DNA from: Euglena gracilis
Lineage: Eukaryota > Euglenida > Euglenophyceae > Euglenales
Assembly (NCBI GenBank): GCA_039621445.1
Contig: CP154954.1
Coordinates: 72,361,082-72,425,081 of the forward strand
Length of the DNA stretch: 64,000 bases
Direction: 5' to 3'
Shown here one piece after another: positions 30,660 to 40,889 of the stretch (positions are counted from its first letter, which is position 1; each line of letters opens with the position of its first letter). Below the pieces are notes generated by a model. It had not been told where the DNA came from. It saw nothing but the letters and a program-made list of their open reading frames with translations, and searched no databases. A program made the translations under genes and the position numbers.

Positions 30660-31150
30660 CAGTACCCCCCCCCCCCGGGGTCCTTAAGCAAAAGCCTGGT
30701 AGGGGGGGTATGGTAGGGGGTAGGGGGGCCCAGAAAAAAACTTTTGTCCAAATCACCTCAACACCAGTCAAAACCCACCCTAATAGCTCCAGAACCCCCC
30801 AATCGGGCCCCCCCCCGGGGGGGGGGGGGGGGGTCGGGGGTCCCCCCCCACTGGGAAAAAAAATTTTCCTCCGGCGCTGCGCGCCGAGGTGGAAATGGGG
30901 TTTTTAAGAGGTTTTTGGCTGATTTTGTTCCAAAAATTCCCAAAAATGGCCAAAAACGGACATATTTGGCCATTTAGGGGGTCCCAAAAAAAATTTCCGG
31001 CGCTTTGCGCCGGTCACTGGAAAAAAAATTCCACTAGCTAGCCCTGCTAGCAGACCCCCCCGGGGGGGGGGTCTGCTAGAAATCCCACTAGCCAAATTTG
31101 GACTAGCTGCAGTCCAGCCCCCCCGGGGGGGGGGGTACTGCAAGCAAAAG
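30660..31150 (-). repeat. Family A repeat, copy 1
   Basis: Contains CTCCGGCGCTGCGCGCCGAGG, TTGGCTGATTTTGTTCCAAA, a second GGCGCTTTGCGCC hairpin, CACTAGCTAGCCCTGCTA and GGACTAGCTGCAGTCC between C/G runs. Near-identical module order at 33.96-34.41 kb; partial copy at 19.0-19.2 kb. Confidence 0.85.
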
Positions 31151-31286
31151 CCTGCCCCCTACCCCCTACCCTCACCCGGGTTCGTGCCATATATGAAGAT
31201 GACACATGAAATTCCAACTTGCTCGTGTTTTCCTGCAACACAACTTTAAATCTGTTAAAAAACAATGTTTGTTCTTCTTCTTTCAG

Positions 31287-31435
31287 CGATGCACTTCTCC
31301 CATTTCTGACCCCAAAATTCTCTTGGCCTCCGCATTTTTGGTGTGCAAACCAGTACGGGCAAACTTTTGTAGGAAAAGGGGGACTCAATTCGGTGTGAGG
31401 ATGACAACAAATAGTGCGAGCAGGAATGGATCAAG
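31287..31435 (+). CDS. Internal exon, basic Cys-containing protein
   Basis: Acceptor TGTTCTTCTTCTTTCAG and donor GGATCAAG|GTGAGG. Only one of three frames is open: RCTSPISDPKILLASAFLV ... MTTNSASRNGS, phase 0 in, phase 2 out. It joins in phase to 31,496 across a 60-bp intron. The upstream exon is not identified. No family recognised. Confidence 0.6.
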
Positions 31436-31495
31436 GTGAGGCGACATTTTGGAGACAGGGCATACGCTTTGAGCTTGTTTGGTTGTTTCCTGCAG

Positions 31496-31682
31496 AGGAA
31501 AGATGTGTTTTGTGCAGCTTGTGAATAGAAAAAAAGCAGAAATCAAAAAATATGTCTTTTCAGGTTGTGGATGTATTGATGACTATCTGGCTGAGAGACT
31601 GGGTTCAAATTGTCGTTTGGGGAGAGGGCGTAACACAACCCTTTTGACACGATGCAAAAAAACAACAACACAAAAAACATAA
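31496..31682 (+). CDS. Terminal exon, same gene
   Basis: The 60-bp intron 31,436-31,495 starts GTGAGG and ends TTGTTTCCTGCAG. One base completes the codon, then 61 codons (GKMCFVQLVNRKKAEIKKYV, GCGCIDDYLAERLG ... TTTQKT) to TAA. Cys residues in FSGCGCIDD and the earlier exon could pair. The last 15 codons are Lys/Thr-rich low complexity. A family R repeat follows at 31.7-31.8 kb. Confidence 0.55.
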
Positions 31683-31689
31683 AAAAACA

Positions 31690-32090
31690 CTTGTTGCAAA
31701 TAAATCCCTCCAAGAGGCCCCAGGATGTACACTGGGATGTACACCAGGATGTACACTTTTTGATGGAGAGACTTGGAAAAAATTCCATCTCATCCAGGGA
31801 AAATTGCCCCCCCACCCAGCCCGGCACAGGATCCCTGGGGGGCCTCCCCAAAAAATCAGGCCATCTAAAAGCATTTCCGGGAAAAAGAATCAGCGCTTTA
31901 TGGCCTTCTGGCTTCTGGGGGAGGGGGGGGGGTGGAAGGTCCAGGCCCAGACCCACCCACCCCCCTCCCAGGGGGGGGCCTTCTGACTACAAAGAAGCCT
32001 GGTGCCCGCAGCCCGGCTGGGAGGTGCTGGTTGGGGGGAAAATGCTGGCTGGCTGGACCCCCTCGGCTTAAGGAAACCCCTGTTCAAAAC
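31690..32090. repeat. Families R, Q and D
   Basis: Three AGGATGTACAC(T/C) units at about 31,722-31,760 (R), then GCCCGGCACAGG...TCTAAAAGCATTTCC (Q), then CTGGCTGGACCCCC (D) ending at the inverted head module near 32,085. Confidence 0.6.
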
Positions 32091-32093
32091 ACA

Positions 32094-32350
32094 GCAAAGC
32101 ACACCCTGCAAACACTGCATTGGCGGGAATTGGAGCAGAAGTTGGCTGTCCTCTGCAAACAGAAAATCAAAAAAGTGTGTCTTTGCGAAGGTGGCCCAAT
32201 CGGGTCGCATCGTGAGTTCAATGCAGTCGTGCCATTGCGAGCCAACCCAACGTCAGCAAGGAGATTCACCCGCTTCAGATCCTGCATCTTTTTGGCAAGC
32301 CAACCATTGCAGAGCATAGGCCGCAGGAGCTCAGACGTGGGTCGGCCGAA
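32094..32350 (-). CDS. Exon or ORF, unknown protein
   Basis: Acceptor CCAATTTTTTAGGAGAACAG then 85 codons: FGRPTSELLRPMLCNGWL, NLLADVGLARNGTTALN, DPIGPPSQ, then a Cys-rich end (NFCSNSRQCSVCR) to TGA. The first 56 codons read naturally. The end may instead be AGG|GTGTGC. The plus strand is also open here, so the strand is not certain. The ORF ends right where a head module (AG|GGGTTTCCTTAAG) begins. Confidence 0.4.
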
Positions 32351-32469
32351 CTGTTCTCCTAAAAAATTGGGACCGAAAAATTGGGGATTGGAAAAAACTG
32401 GCTCAATCACCCTCCCCAACGAACCTGGCGGGGTGTCAGGGTTATTTGCCCTGATGGATTGTTCTGGAC

Positions 32470-32870
32470 AGGGTTCGATATAAGGACAGGTGGGGGGGGG
32501 GTGGTCCGGATCCCCCCTGCGGGCCAGGAGGCGGGGGGGTGTGGAGGGTACACCCCCCCCACCTAAACAGGTGCGCGGTCAGGGTTACCGAATTTCGGCC
32601 CGGCGCAAAGCGCCGGGCCGAAAATTTTTGACCCCCCAAAACGACCAAAAGTGCCATTTTGAGCACTTTTTGGGCAAAAATGTGCCAAAAATGCAAAAAA
32701 TTTTCGGCGCAAAGCGCCGGAGGAAAAAATTGACCTTTTTGGGGGGGGTCCCGGGAACCCCCCCAAGGGTCGGTCCGGACCCCCCTGGCAGGTGGGGGGG
32801 GTGGTCCGGACCCCCCCCCTGCGGGCCAGGAGGGGGGGGGGGGGGGGGGGGGAGGGTACACCCCCCCACC
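32470..32870 (+). repeat. Family B hairpin repeat, copy 2
   Basis: C/G-run blocks with GGTCCGGA flank two hairpins (GGCCCGGCGC...GCGCCGGGCC and CGGCGCAAAGCGCCG) separated by AAAAATGCAAAAAATT. Confidence 0.8.
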
Positions 32871-33067
32871 TAAACCATGTACGCCCTCCTTATATCAAAC
32901 CCTTATATCAAAACCTCCAGAACGGTTTCTGGAACCATCCCCCCCCCGTTAAATTATTTGACCACTGCTGAACTGACTACGAACTGTCCCATGGCGCAAT
33001 TTGTGACAGAGACGGAAATAATGCTCATGCGGGGTTTAAATGCCAAGCATGACGGGTGCATGCATAC

Positions 33068-33100
33068 CCGCCATAAGCTGCGGCATGAGGTGGCTGCCCA
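33068..33100 (-). CDS. Micro-exon H5 (33 bp)
   Basis: CTGCTTTTCTTTCAG | 33 bp | GTATGC. Encodes, with one base in and two out (phase 2-2), GQPPHAAAYG(G). It lacks one codon relative to the other four blocks and has the most diverged flanks. See the finding on the micro-exon series. Confidence 0.4.
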
Positions 33101-33550
33101 CTGAAAGAAAAGCAGTTGGAACAGAAAGTGAGTTGGGAGCCACAGCAAGGCGGGTGAAGTGCTTTTTGGGACGATTTTCCCTCCACTCCCATCCTGTGCA
33201 TATGTGTGCAATCGCCCGCTGACACCGATGCACAAAAAACATTGCAATAGGCACCACTTTTGAAAAAAGCATCGCTTTGCATCGCTGACATGACATCGCT
33301 TTTGAAAAAAATCTCAAAAAAGCTGGTTCCTGAATTTATGGATGCAAGATTTTGGGGGGGATTATCAGATTTTTGGGGGGGGAAATGGGTGAGGAAATAA
33401 ACTGAAGAAATAAATTTAGCATTCACAAAATTTTGCAATCAAAAAAAGTAAAAAAAAGGAATTTGAAGTTGCGAAACTTTCTTAAAATTCTCTGCCAAAC
33501 TGTTTTTGCCAAATATGTTTTTTTTAAAAAAAGGCAACAATAAACACCAC

Positions 33551-33642
33551 CTTAGGCAGCCGGATTCACAATTAAAGGTTTTTCCTTTAGAATGGGTGCA
33601 TACAAATTTACAATCCTTGTGAAATTCCTGGGACCCTGTACC
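33551..33642 (-). CDS. Candidate exon downstream of H4
   Basis: Acceptor GTTTCCTGTGTGTCAG, donor GCCTAAG|GTGGTG, 92 bp. In phase 2 (fitting the exit of the H blocks) it reads VQGPRNFTRIVNLYAPIL ... to TAA, which would make it terminal. In phase 0 it reads GTGSQEFHKDCKFVC ... and exits phase 2 into H5. I cannot choose between them. Confidence 0.35.
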
Positions 33643-33959
33643 CTGACACACAGGAAACAGTATACGAACTGTTGCAACCCTGTGTTGGAGTGTTGTAACT
33701 CCAGGTGGTTGAGACGAAAATGAGCGGTTTTCGACCCGCCAGCGCCCTGTTTTTGGCCCAAAACCCATTGACTTTGGGTCAAAAACGGGTGAAAAAAAGT
33801 CGGGAAAAAAATGGGGAAAAAAAGGAAAACCCAGTCAGTCACCCCCCCCACTTGGGAGGGGGTTGGCCAATCCAAAGAAAATGTCACTACAAAACACCAC
33901 AAAAGCCCAAAAAAATTCCGGTGCCTTCAGTGCCGGGTCACTTTGTGTTTCTTTTGCGG

Positions 33960-34410
33960 ACTGGACCAGGCATTTGCTTAAGGACCCCGGGGGGGGGGGG
34001 GTACTGGCTAGCCAATCGGCTAGACACTGGAAAAGGTGGACTAGCTAGAACCCCCCTCCCCCCCGGGGGGGGGGGGTCCGGGGGTCCCCCGAACTGGAAA
34101 AAAAATTTCCTCCAGCGCAGCGCCGGAGGAAGAAATGAGGTTTTTAATAGTTTTTTGGCTGATTTTGTTCCAAAAATTCCCAAAAATGGCCAAAAACGGG
34201 CATTTTTGGCCATTTTTGGGGGTCCCAAAAAATTTTCGGCGCTTCACGCCGGTCACTGGAAAAAAAATTCCACTAGCTAGCCCTGCTAACAGACCCCCCT
34301 CCGGGGGGGGGGGTCTGCTAGAAATCCCACTAGCCAAATTTGGACTAGCTGCAGTCCAGCCCCCCCGGGGGGGGGGGGGGTACTGCAATTCCTTAAGCAA
34401 ATGCCTGGTC
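33960..34410 (+). repeat. Family A repeat, copy 2
   Basis: Same module order as 30.66-31.15 kb (TTGGCTGATTTTGTTCCAAA, GGCGCTTCACGCC, CACTAGCTAGCCCTGCTA, GACTAGCTGCAGTCC), bounded on both sides by inverted GCATTTGCTTAAGG head modules, so full length is probably about 445 bp. Confidence 0.85.
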
Positions 34411-34485
34411 TGGACCTAAAACCAGTCAGTCACTCTGAAAAAACCAGTCACTCTAGGGGAGGGGGCAGTGACGGAGTGATTGCAT

Positions 34486-34486
<1 letters not shown>

Positions 34487-34556
<70 letters not shown>
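34487..34556 (+). repeat. (AC)n microsatellite
   Basis: About 35 AC dinucleotides, then CCCACCCACC and a shorter (AC)n to 34,604. Confidence 0.98.
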
Positions 34557-34558
<2 letters not shown>

Positions 34559-34658
34559 ACCCACCCACCCATACACGCACGCACACACACACACACACAC
34601 ACACAGACGTGCGCACACACTGCAATTACAACTGCTTGTTTGGTCTGGAAATGCACAC

Positions 34659-34694
34659 CTGCCATAAGCCGCACCATAAGGTGGCTGCGGTCCA
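34659..34694 (-). CDS. Micro-exon H4 (36 bp)
   Basis: CCTTTCCACACCCTGCAG | 36 bp | GTGTGC, phase 2-2: [11 protein letters not shown]. Donor side is GGCAG|GTGTGC, the best consensus of the five. Confidence 0.45.
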
Positions 34695-34699
34695 CTGCA

Positions 34700-36280
34700 G
34701 GGTGTGGAAAGGGGTTGAAACAAAAGGGGGGGGGGGGCTTCGTTTGATGGGAAATTTTCTTCAACTAATCACTTTTCAAAAACTTCACATTCCTCGTCAT
34801 TGTCCAACCTGAGGCCATTGAGAGCTTGCTGGGCTGGGGCTTGCTGGTTGGTCCCCCCACCAGAGCTGGCCCTCAGCTGGGCTTTGTGACTTTGTGACCC
34901 AGGGGCAGGCTTTCTTTTTTAAGACCTCGGGGGTCCCCCCCAACCAACTCTGCCCGGAGCCAAACCCCGCCGGGGACACCCCCTCCCCAAAATCGGGCTG
35001 TTCCCAAACATTGCCGGTGCTCCCCCCCCCCGGGGACCGGCCCTGGCTGGTCCCCGATTTCTGTGTGCCGTGTGCTTCAACAGGATTTTTCAATATTCGT
35101 TTTGACATTTGTCAAATTATGAACTCATTTAACACACTGTGAACACACACTCCCCCCCCCCCGGCGAGGGAGATGGGTGGGTTGGGGTCACTGGACCACT
35201 CTCAAGGGAGTTGTGCCATGGCCCAGTCTGTCCTGGCCAGAAGAAGACTTTTCAAGGGTTCCAAGGGTGTTGAGCTGATTTTGGGTGGTTTGGCCTGGGG
35301 GGGAGGGGTTGTGGTGGGTAGGTTTTCGAAAAAGCGGGTGGATGGGGTTCCTGGGTCCCCCCCCCCCAGGGCAGGCTTCTTTTTAACTTGCAAGTCCCCC
35401 CCCCCCGAGGGGTGGGTGGGTTGTCCCGGGGCACTGCCAAAATGCATGATATTCTCCCTCTGGCACCACAAAAGGCTGAAAAACCTGGTGTTGCTATAGG
35501 GTCAACGCTCAATGGAGGACTGGATACCAAAATACACCGCAAAATGCCTAATGCAATCATGACAAAAAAATTTTTGCAGCTCACCTGACCCCAGGCTTCG
35601 ATAAAAGCAGGTGGGAGGGGTGGTCCGGACCCCCCCTCCGGTCCAGTAGGTGGGGGGGGACAACCCCCTCCACCTAAACAATGGCGCGGTCCGGGTGACT
35701 GATTTTTGGCCCGGCGCAAAGGCCGTTTTGGGCCCGGCCCAAAACGGCCAAAAATGCCAGTTGGGGCGCTTTTTGGGGGGAAAAAACTGTCAAAAATGCA
35801 AACAAAAATTCCGCAAAGCGCCCAAAGGAAAAATCTGACTTTTGGGGGGGGTCGGTCCGGATGGTCCGGTCCGTATGGCCTCCTCATGTCAAAGCCTGCC
35901 TGACCCTGATCCATCTTTTTGCACCTCTGAAAGCAAAATGTCCGTTATTGTGCCATGCATACATCTCTTCAAGGACCCCGGGGGGTTGCTTAGAAATTTG
36001 GGCTAGCTGGGCTGGATAGACCGCCCCCCCCCCCAGGGGGGGCTGGACAGGGCAGAACGGGAAGGCCTGGTGGGGGGGTGTGGTCGACCCCCCCACCCGG
36101 ATGTAGGGTATGGACATGTAGGGTAAATTGAGCCCCCCCCTAATTGTCGCCAGGGGGGTCAAAACGCTCCCGGGGGGTGCCATTTAGGGGGGGGGGGTCA
36201 TGTTAAGCGATGGCCTGTGGGGGTATGTTCATTTGATGAACCAACGTATATTTCTCCAAGATGAAAAAAAATTGTATCCA
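34700..36280. other. Intronic repeats, family B copy 3
   Basis: 34.90-35.05 kb has a CTTTCTTTTTTAAGACC head module with C/G runs. 35.60-35.85 kb is family B copy 3 (GGTCCGGA, GGCCCGGCGC, AAAAATGCAAACAAAAA). The rest is C/G-run DNA without coding signal. Confidence 0.5.
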
Positions 36281-36283
36281 CAC

Positions 36284-36319
36284 CCGCCATAGGCTGCACC
36301 AAACGGTGGCTGCGGTCCA
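36284..36319 (-). CDS. Micro-exon H3 (36 bp)
   Basis: CCCTCGTCTGTCTTTTCTCAG-type tract | 36 bp | GTGTGG, phase 2-2: GPQPPFGAAYG. Confidence 0.45.
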
Positions 36320-36389
36320 CTGAGAAAAGACAGACGAGGGGGCAGGGGAGAACAGATCGTTGCTTCATCGCAGCAGCAGGGGGAATGCA

Positions 36390-36975
36390 ACTACCCGCCC
36401 CCCCCCCCTTGTCGTACGACCGGGTTCCTGCAACCTGCCACCGGGGGGTGGTCGTAAATGAGGGGTGGTTGTACGACAAGGGGGGGGGGCGGGTAGAACT
36501 TTTTTTTATTTTAACTACCCTCCCCCCCCTTGTCGTGCGACCGGGTACCTGCAACCTGCGACCAGGGGGCTGGTCGTTAGACCCCCCCTAACCTGCAACC
36601 TGCGACCGGGGGGTGGTTGTTACAATAAGGGTAATTGTTGTTCACAATGTTGACCGGTACCAACGGGGACCTGAACTGTCGTCATGGGTGCGCCGAAGGA
36701 CCTTGTACAACTGCAGAGGCTTTTGAGCCAGCTACGGGTGTGCAAACCAGCTACGGGTGAGCGCCGGTGGGGAACATGGAAAATGCCTGGAAAAAGGCGG
36801 CAAACATGGATGACATCTTCATACAACCTCAAAAAACCAGCCTCTTGTTTTTGGTCCTAGACTAGACTAGACTAGACTGGGTCGTTAGACCCCCCTGACC
36901 TGCAACCTGAAACTGGGGGGGGGGTCGTTGTAGTGGGGTGGTCGTACGACAAGGGGGGGGGGGAGGGTACCACAA
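36390..36975 (+). repeat. Family K repeats
   Basis: CCTGCAACCTGCCACCGGGG / GGTGGTCGTA units at 36.42-36.62 and 36.88-36.96 kb, with a small (GACTA)n at about 36,860-36,880. Confidence 0.6.
36684..36737 (+). CDS. Exon 1 of small two-exon gene
   Basis: ATG at 36,684 after an in-frame TGA; 18 codons (MGAPKDLVQLQRLLSQLR) to CTACGG|GTGTGC, phase 0. Joins to 37,002-37,073 for a 41-residue, Leu-rich amphipathic product. Too short for family assignment; an alternative donor (GTGAGC at 36,757) gives a poor second exon. Confidence 0.3.
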
Positions 36976-37001
36976 ATTAAGACTAACACAAACGGTTTCA
37001 G

Positions 37002-37073
37002 CAAGGGCTACGGGAATTCGTCTGGGCCCACATGCTTGACAAACTGAACATATCTCAATACATTGGAAATTGA
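37002..37073 (+). CDS. Exon 2 of small two-exon gene
   Basis: Acceptor ACACAAACGGTTTCAG then QGLREFVWAHMLDKLNISQY and TGA, phase 0. The 264-bp intron between contains family K repeat. Confidence 0.35.
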   Translation, partial: QGLREFVWAHMLDKLNISQYIGN

Positions 37074-38105
37074 CTAATTTGTCAGGGTATAAACCAGAGT
37101 TTTATTTTTTCACAATTCCTTTCATTGCCCAATGTGAAACCCTGATGATGAATTTGGGCAATTCTGAATGTTTCCAAGTGTCAAAATGTCAAAACACCCA
37201 GAAGGGAACAAAATGTCGATCATTCCCTCCTTTTTCCCCCACCAGCCAGCAATTTTCTCAATGACGGCCAAAAAAAATGCCAACTCAGACTGGCAAGCAG
37301 GCTTCTTTTTACCAATCCCAGGGGGGTGGGGGGTACCATAGCAGGCACACCCCCCGGGGTGTCGGTTCTGATCCTGATTCCTGGGGCGAATTTCCCTTGA
37401 AAATGGCCATTTTCAGGACACTGCCGGGTGTGTGAAAGCACTTACCCATAGCTGGCGTTTTATTCATTTTCTTTAAAAAACGATGTGCTTATTTTATTTT
37501 TTTGAAAAAGGCCCCCAAAAACAGCAAAAAAAAACAAAAGAAAATTTCATGTGGAAAAATAGCAAACGATCACGCTAAAAATATGTGTGGGTTGCCCAAA
37601 AGTGACAATTTGTGGGGTTTTTTTTAATTTTCCTCAAAAAAACTGACCATTTTTGACCATTGTTTTGCAAAATTGTAAAATGATGATGACCTTAATTTTG
37701 GCCATTTTGTAAAAAAAAATTAAAAATAAAAATGCCAAGAAAAACAGCAATAAAACAGCAGGAGAAATTACAAAAGAAAAAATTCTGGCATCTGACCTTC
37801 AATGAACTTCAATGTTGTCTCACTGGAATGACAAGCAAACAAGACATTTTGATAAAATATGCCTGAATAAATGTAAAAAAAAAACCAAGAAAATTATTTT
37901 TGAAGTTTCCCTGGGGAGTTTGGAAAGCATTTGGGTGGGTTTCGAGCCATTTTCTTTCCATTTGAAATTTTTTTGTGAGGGTGGGCTTAAAAACTGTTTT
38001 AGAGGTGGGTTGGCTTATTATTGTATTATTGGCCCGACTAGTCGGCCCGACCACCAATAGGGGACACCATCGGGAGGGGGGCATGGTAGTCGTCTGATGA
38101 AAAGA
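37074..38105. other. AT-rich, no gene seen
   Basis: A/T-homopolymer-rich DNA with short ORFs. A family G fragment (GTCTGATGAAAAGACCTTTCA) begins near 38.09 kb. Confidence 0.5.
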
Positions 38106-38109
38106 CCTT

Positions 38110-38486
38110 TCAAATGAGGGGTGAGTTTGTCGTGAACCTGGCGTCCGCCACCCCTTTCTTGACATACAGATCCCCCAAATGACCCGAGAACAATTGTGCT
38201 GGTTTTTTCCAAGAAGAATTGTCATCCTGACTTAAAAAAAATGGACAAAAAAGTGAGTTTTTCACTTTTTTTTCAAGAAAAAGGCCAAAATTTGTCCCTT
38301 GCTGGGGCGGAAGGGCCGCGTATGCCTCCTTGGCTGAGCCCCCCCTCTCAAAACGGCGGGCCCCGGACCCCCCCCCCGGACCCCCCTCTGTTGTCTTCGG
38401 TGTGGATCGCGTGGTTTTGGCATGGATCACCAACAGATAAGTTGGGTCTTTGTTGCCCAATGAAACATCCATGCAACTGAGCCAAT
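38110..38486 (-). CDS. Possible terminal exon, unknown protein
   Basis: Acceptor CTCGCATATTTGCAG then an open frame to 38,110: WLSCMDVSLGNKDPTYLLVI, a Gly/Pro stretch over C-runs, GSAKEAYAALPPQQGTNF, SWKKPAQLFSGHLGDLYVKK. The last 20 codons lie in a family G repeat, and another frame is also open upstream, so the true end is uncertain. Confidence 0.3.
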
Positions 38487-38999
38487 CTGCAAATATGCGA
38501 GTTTGCACCGTGCTTTCTTTGGTGTGTCATTTTCCCCTTTTTTGCCCGATGAGTCCCCCTGTGTCCCTTGTGGGTGTTTTGTTTGGTGCCTTTATCGGCA
38601 CTGTTTTTCACCTCTGGCCAGCAGGGCTTCTTTTTAAGGAAGCCCAGGGAGGGGATAGCACACTGGGCACACAGCAAACTGGGCCAGAAGCGAAGTTAAC
38701 GGCCAGAAACAGACAAGAAGCCTTAGTGCAACTTGGGGGGGGGTTCGAATTGGTGCTATGGGCAGGCGGGGGGGGGGGGGGGGGGGGTTTGGGGTGAGCA
38801 GTGCCACAGCTGGGCTCATTGCGGGAAATTGGTGATAGGTTTTTTGGTGGTCGCTAGCGACTGTTGGTGATGGCCCACCGGCCGGCGAGTGGTTTCTTCC
38901 ACTACTTTTCTTCTTCCAAGAATATCAAAAAATTGAACACAATCGGTCCGAGGAAACTCCCAGGATTTTGAAAAAATCCGTCAATTCTGATACAAAAAC

Positions 39000-39235
39000 T
39001 GTGTCCAGAATGCCGGTTCGTGTGTGAAGCCGTGGCTCAGAACGCTGGCCGCCCAAACCGGCATTCTGAGCCACGGTGTCACGCTCGAACCGGCATTCTG
39101 GACACGGTTGAAACCGTGGATTATCCGGCTTATGTCTCCGGCTTCACGCTTCAAGGAATCACAGCAAATTTCGCCCCAAACACCCATTTTTTGAACATTT
39201 TTCGAGCATTTTTGGGCTGCTTTGGGGGTGGGGGA
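39000..39235. repeat. Family F repeat, copy 1
   Basis: Nested inverted repeats of AGAATGCCGGTTCG and CCGTGGCTCAGAA around 39.0-39.13 kb, then AAGGAATCACAGCAAATTTC and TTTTTGGGCTGCTTTGG as at 62.71-62.79 kb. Confidence 0.75.
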
Positions 39236-39775
39236 GGGGGTCGACCTCCCCCCACCCCCTGCATGGTGGGTGGGGGGGGTCGACCACCCCCCCCACCACC
39301 TCTTCCCGTATTTCCGGGAGCACCAATTTTTGGACCCGAAAAAAAATTTCCGGCGCCTTCGGTGCTGGGTGTTTTTTTGACCCATTCTGGGACCCATATC
39401 GGGGGCCCCCTCGAAAACCACCCAAAACCCCATTTTTTCACACCTTCCAAAAAATCGACATTTTCTCAAAATGTTGATTTTGAGAGGTTTTCGAAGCAAA
39501 AAAAATGCCATTGAAAGTCCAAAAAATTCAACGAGAAGAAATGTCAGTAAAATTTTGCTGTGCCAAAATTTTGTCCACTTTTTTTGCCCTTTGTTTTTTT
39601 CACCCCCCCTCCTAAAAAGTACCAGTTTTCAGGACGGAAAATTTTGAGATTTTTTGTGAAAAAAATGCGGTTTATCAAAAATTCGTGTGTTTTGGGTTCA
39701 TTTTTCAAATTTTTTTCTGGCCAAAATCCCCGTTTTCCCGAAATCGGTGAAAATGCTGTGGTGGGTGGGGGGGGG

Positions 39776-39900
39776 GGTTGACCCCCCCCCACCAGGCCTT
39801 CCCGTTCTGCCCGGGGGGGTCCAGCCAGCAGCTCGTTTCCAGCAAGCAGCCTTTTTGCCAGCCGGAGACCCCCCCCGGGGTCTTTAAGAAAACCCCTGGG
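39776..39900 (-). repeat. Family D repeat with head module
   Basis: Minus strand: CCAG|GGGTTTTCTTAAAGACC, then CCGGCTGGCAAAAAGGCTGC, GCTGCTGGCTGGACC. Related copies at 19.85-19.92, 51.99-52.09 and 57.27-57.42 kb. Confidence 0.7.
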
Positions 39901-40454
39901 TCACTTTTTGTGAAAAATTCTTGGAACAGCGAAAGAAAAAGGGATTTTTTTTTGGTTGGTTGCATGTGCTCTGCTCCCCATCAAACTCCAAACCAATGCC
40001 AAAATGGATGTTGTGGTGGTGCAATTTTCAAGTTAACTAAAACGTCATTTTTGGATACACATATCGTCTGAAATGCTTTCCCACGGCTGGCAAAAACGTT
40101 TGCCCCAACCTGTCAAAAAGTCTGCCTCAAAAAAAATTGCCCAAACATCTGAAAAATTTTGCACTGCGCCCCAAAAATATTTACACTTGTTCCGAAAAAA
40201 TTGTCTTCCGTCATTTTATTTTTGCACAATGAAAAAGAGCCTCACATCGCACCAAGGAAAAAGATCCTGCGGTTGAAATTTCATAGGGCTGTGCAAAATA
40301 CCTGATCCAAGTGCGAAAACACAGAGGCAAATATTTTTGAGATAAAATGCAAACAATTTGGTGGCATGTGCAAAAATTTTTGAGTTAAAGTGCAGAAAAA
40401 TTGACCGGAAGTGCAAAAAAAAATTGGTGTGCAGCGCGAAAAATTCGGTCGTTG

Positions 40455-40585
40455 GTGAGTTCATGGCCCACGGGAACAGTAAGTGGGGAAGCTCGCCCCC
40501 CCCCCTTGCTGTCCCCCCCCTCACTGTTCCCATGGACCCTAAAGGGGGCCATGGGACGGGAACAGTAAGGGGGGCATGGTGATTC
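40455..40585 (+). repeat. Family J repeat, copy 1
   Basis: Inverted GGGAACAGTAAG / ACTGTTCCC motifs around C-runs, ending GGGGGGCATGGT. Copy 2 is at 62.43-62.56 kb. Confidence 0.7.
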
Positions 40586-40619
40586 CCTTTGCAATTTTGG
40601 GGGGAATTTCGAAAATAAG

Positions 40620-40830
40620 AACACTATGCAGTGTGGCTGAAATCTGAGGCTATCTGTTGAAGAGCTTTCAATCGATGGGCAACATGGCAGGTGAAGGGTG
40701 GAATTTTGAATTTGCATCAAGGTCGAAACATGCCATCTGCGATTTTCGGAGCCCTGTGCAGTGTGGCTGAGTTCTGCGGATATCATTCGAAAGGTCTTGG
40801 TGAAGAGCTTTTGATTGATGTGCCATATGG
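40620..40830 (+). repeat. Two diverged ~130-bp units
   Basis: GCAGTGTGGCTGA(A/G) followed by TGAAGAGCTTT(C/T)(A/G)AT(C/T)GAT occurs at about 40,629 and 40,758. The ORFs on both strands here are not decisive. Confidence 0.5.
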
Positions 40831-40889
40831 TACCTGTAAGATTTGGCAAACCAACATGTCAAATATCATGGTCGGCCGAAGGGGGGGGG

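Noticed and set aside
34448-34812. ORFs of Thr-His or Cys-Val repeats
   Set aside because: Translation of the (AC)n microsatellite.
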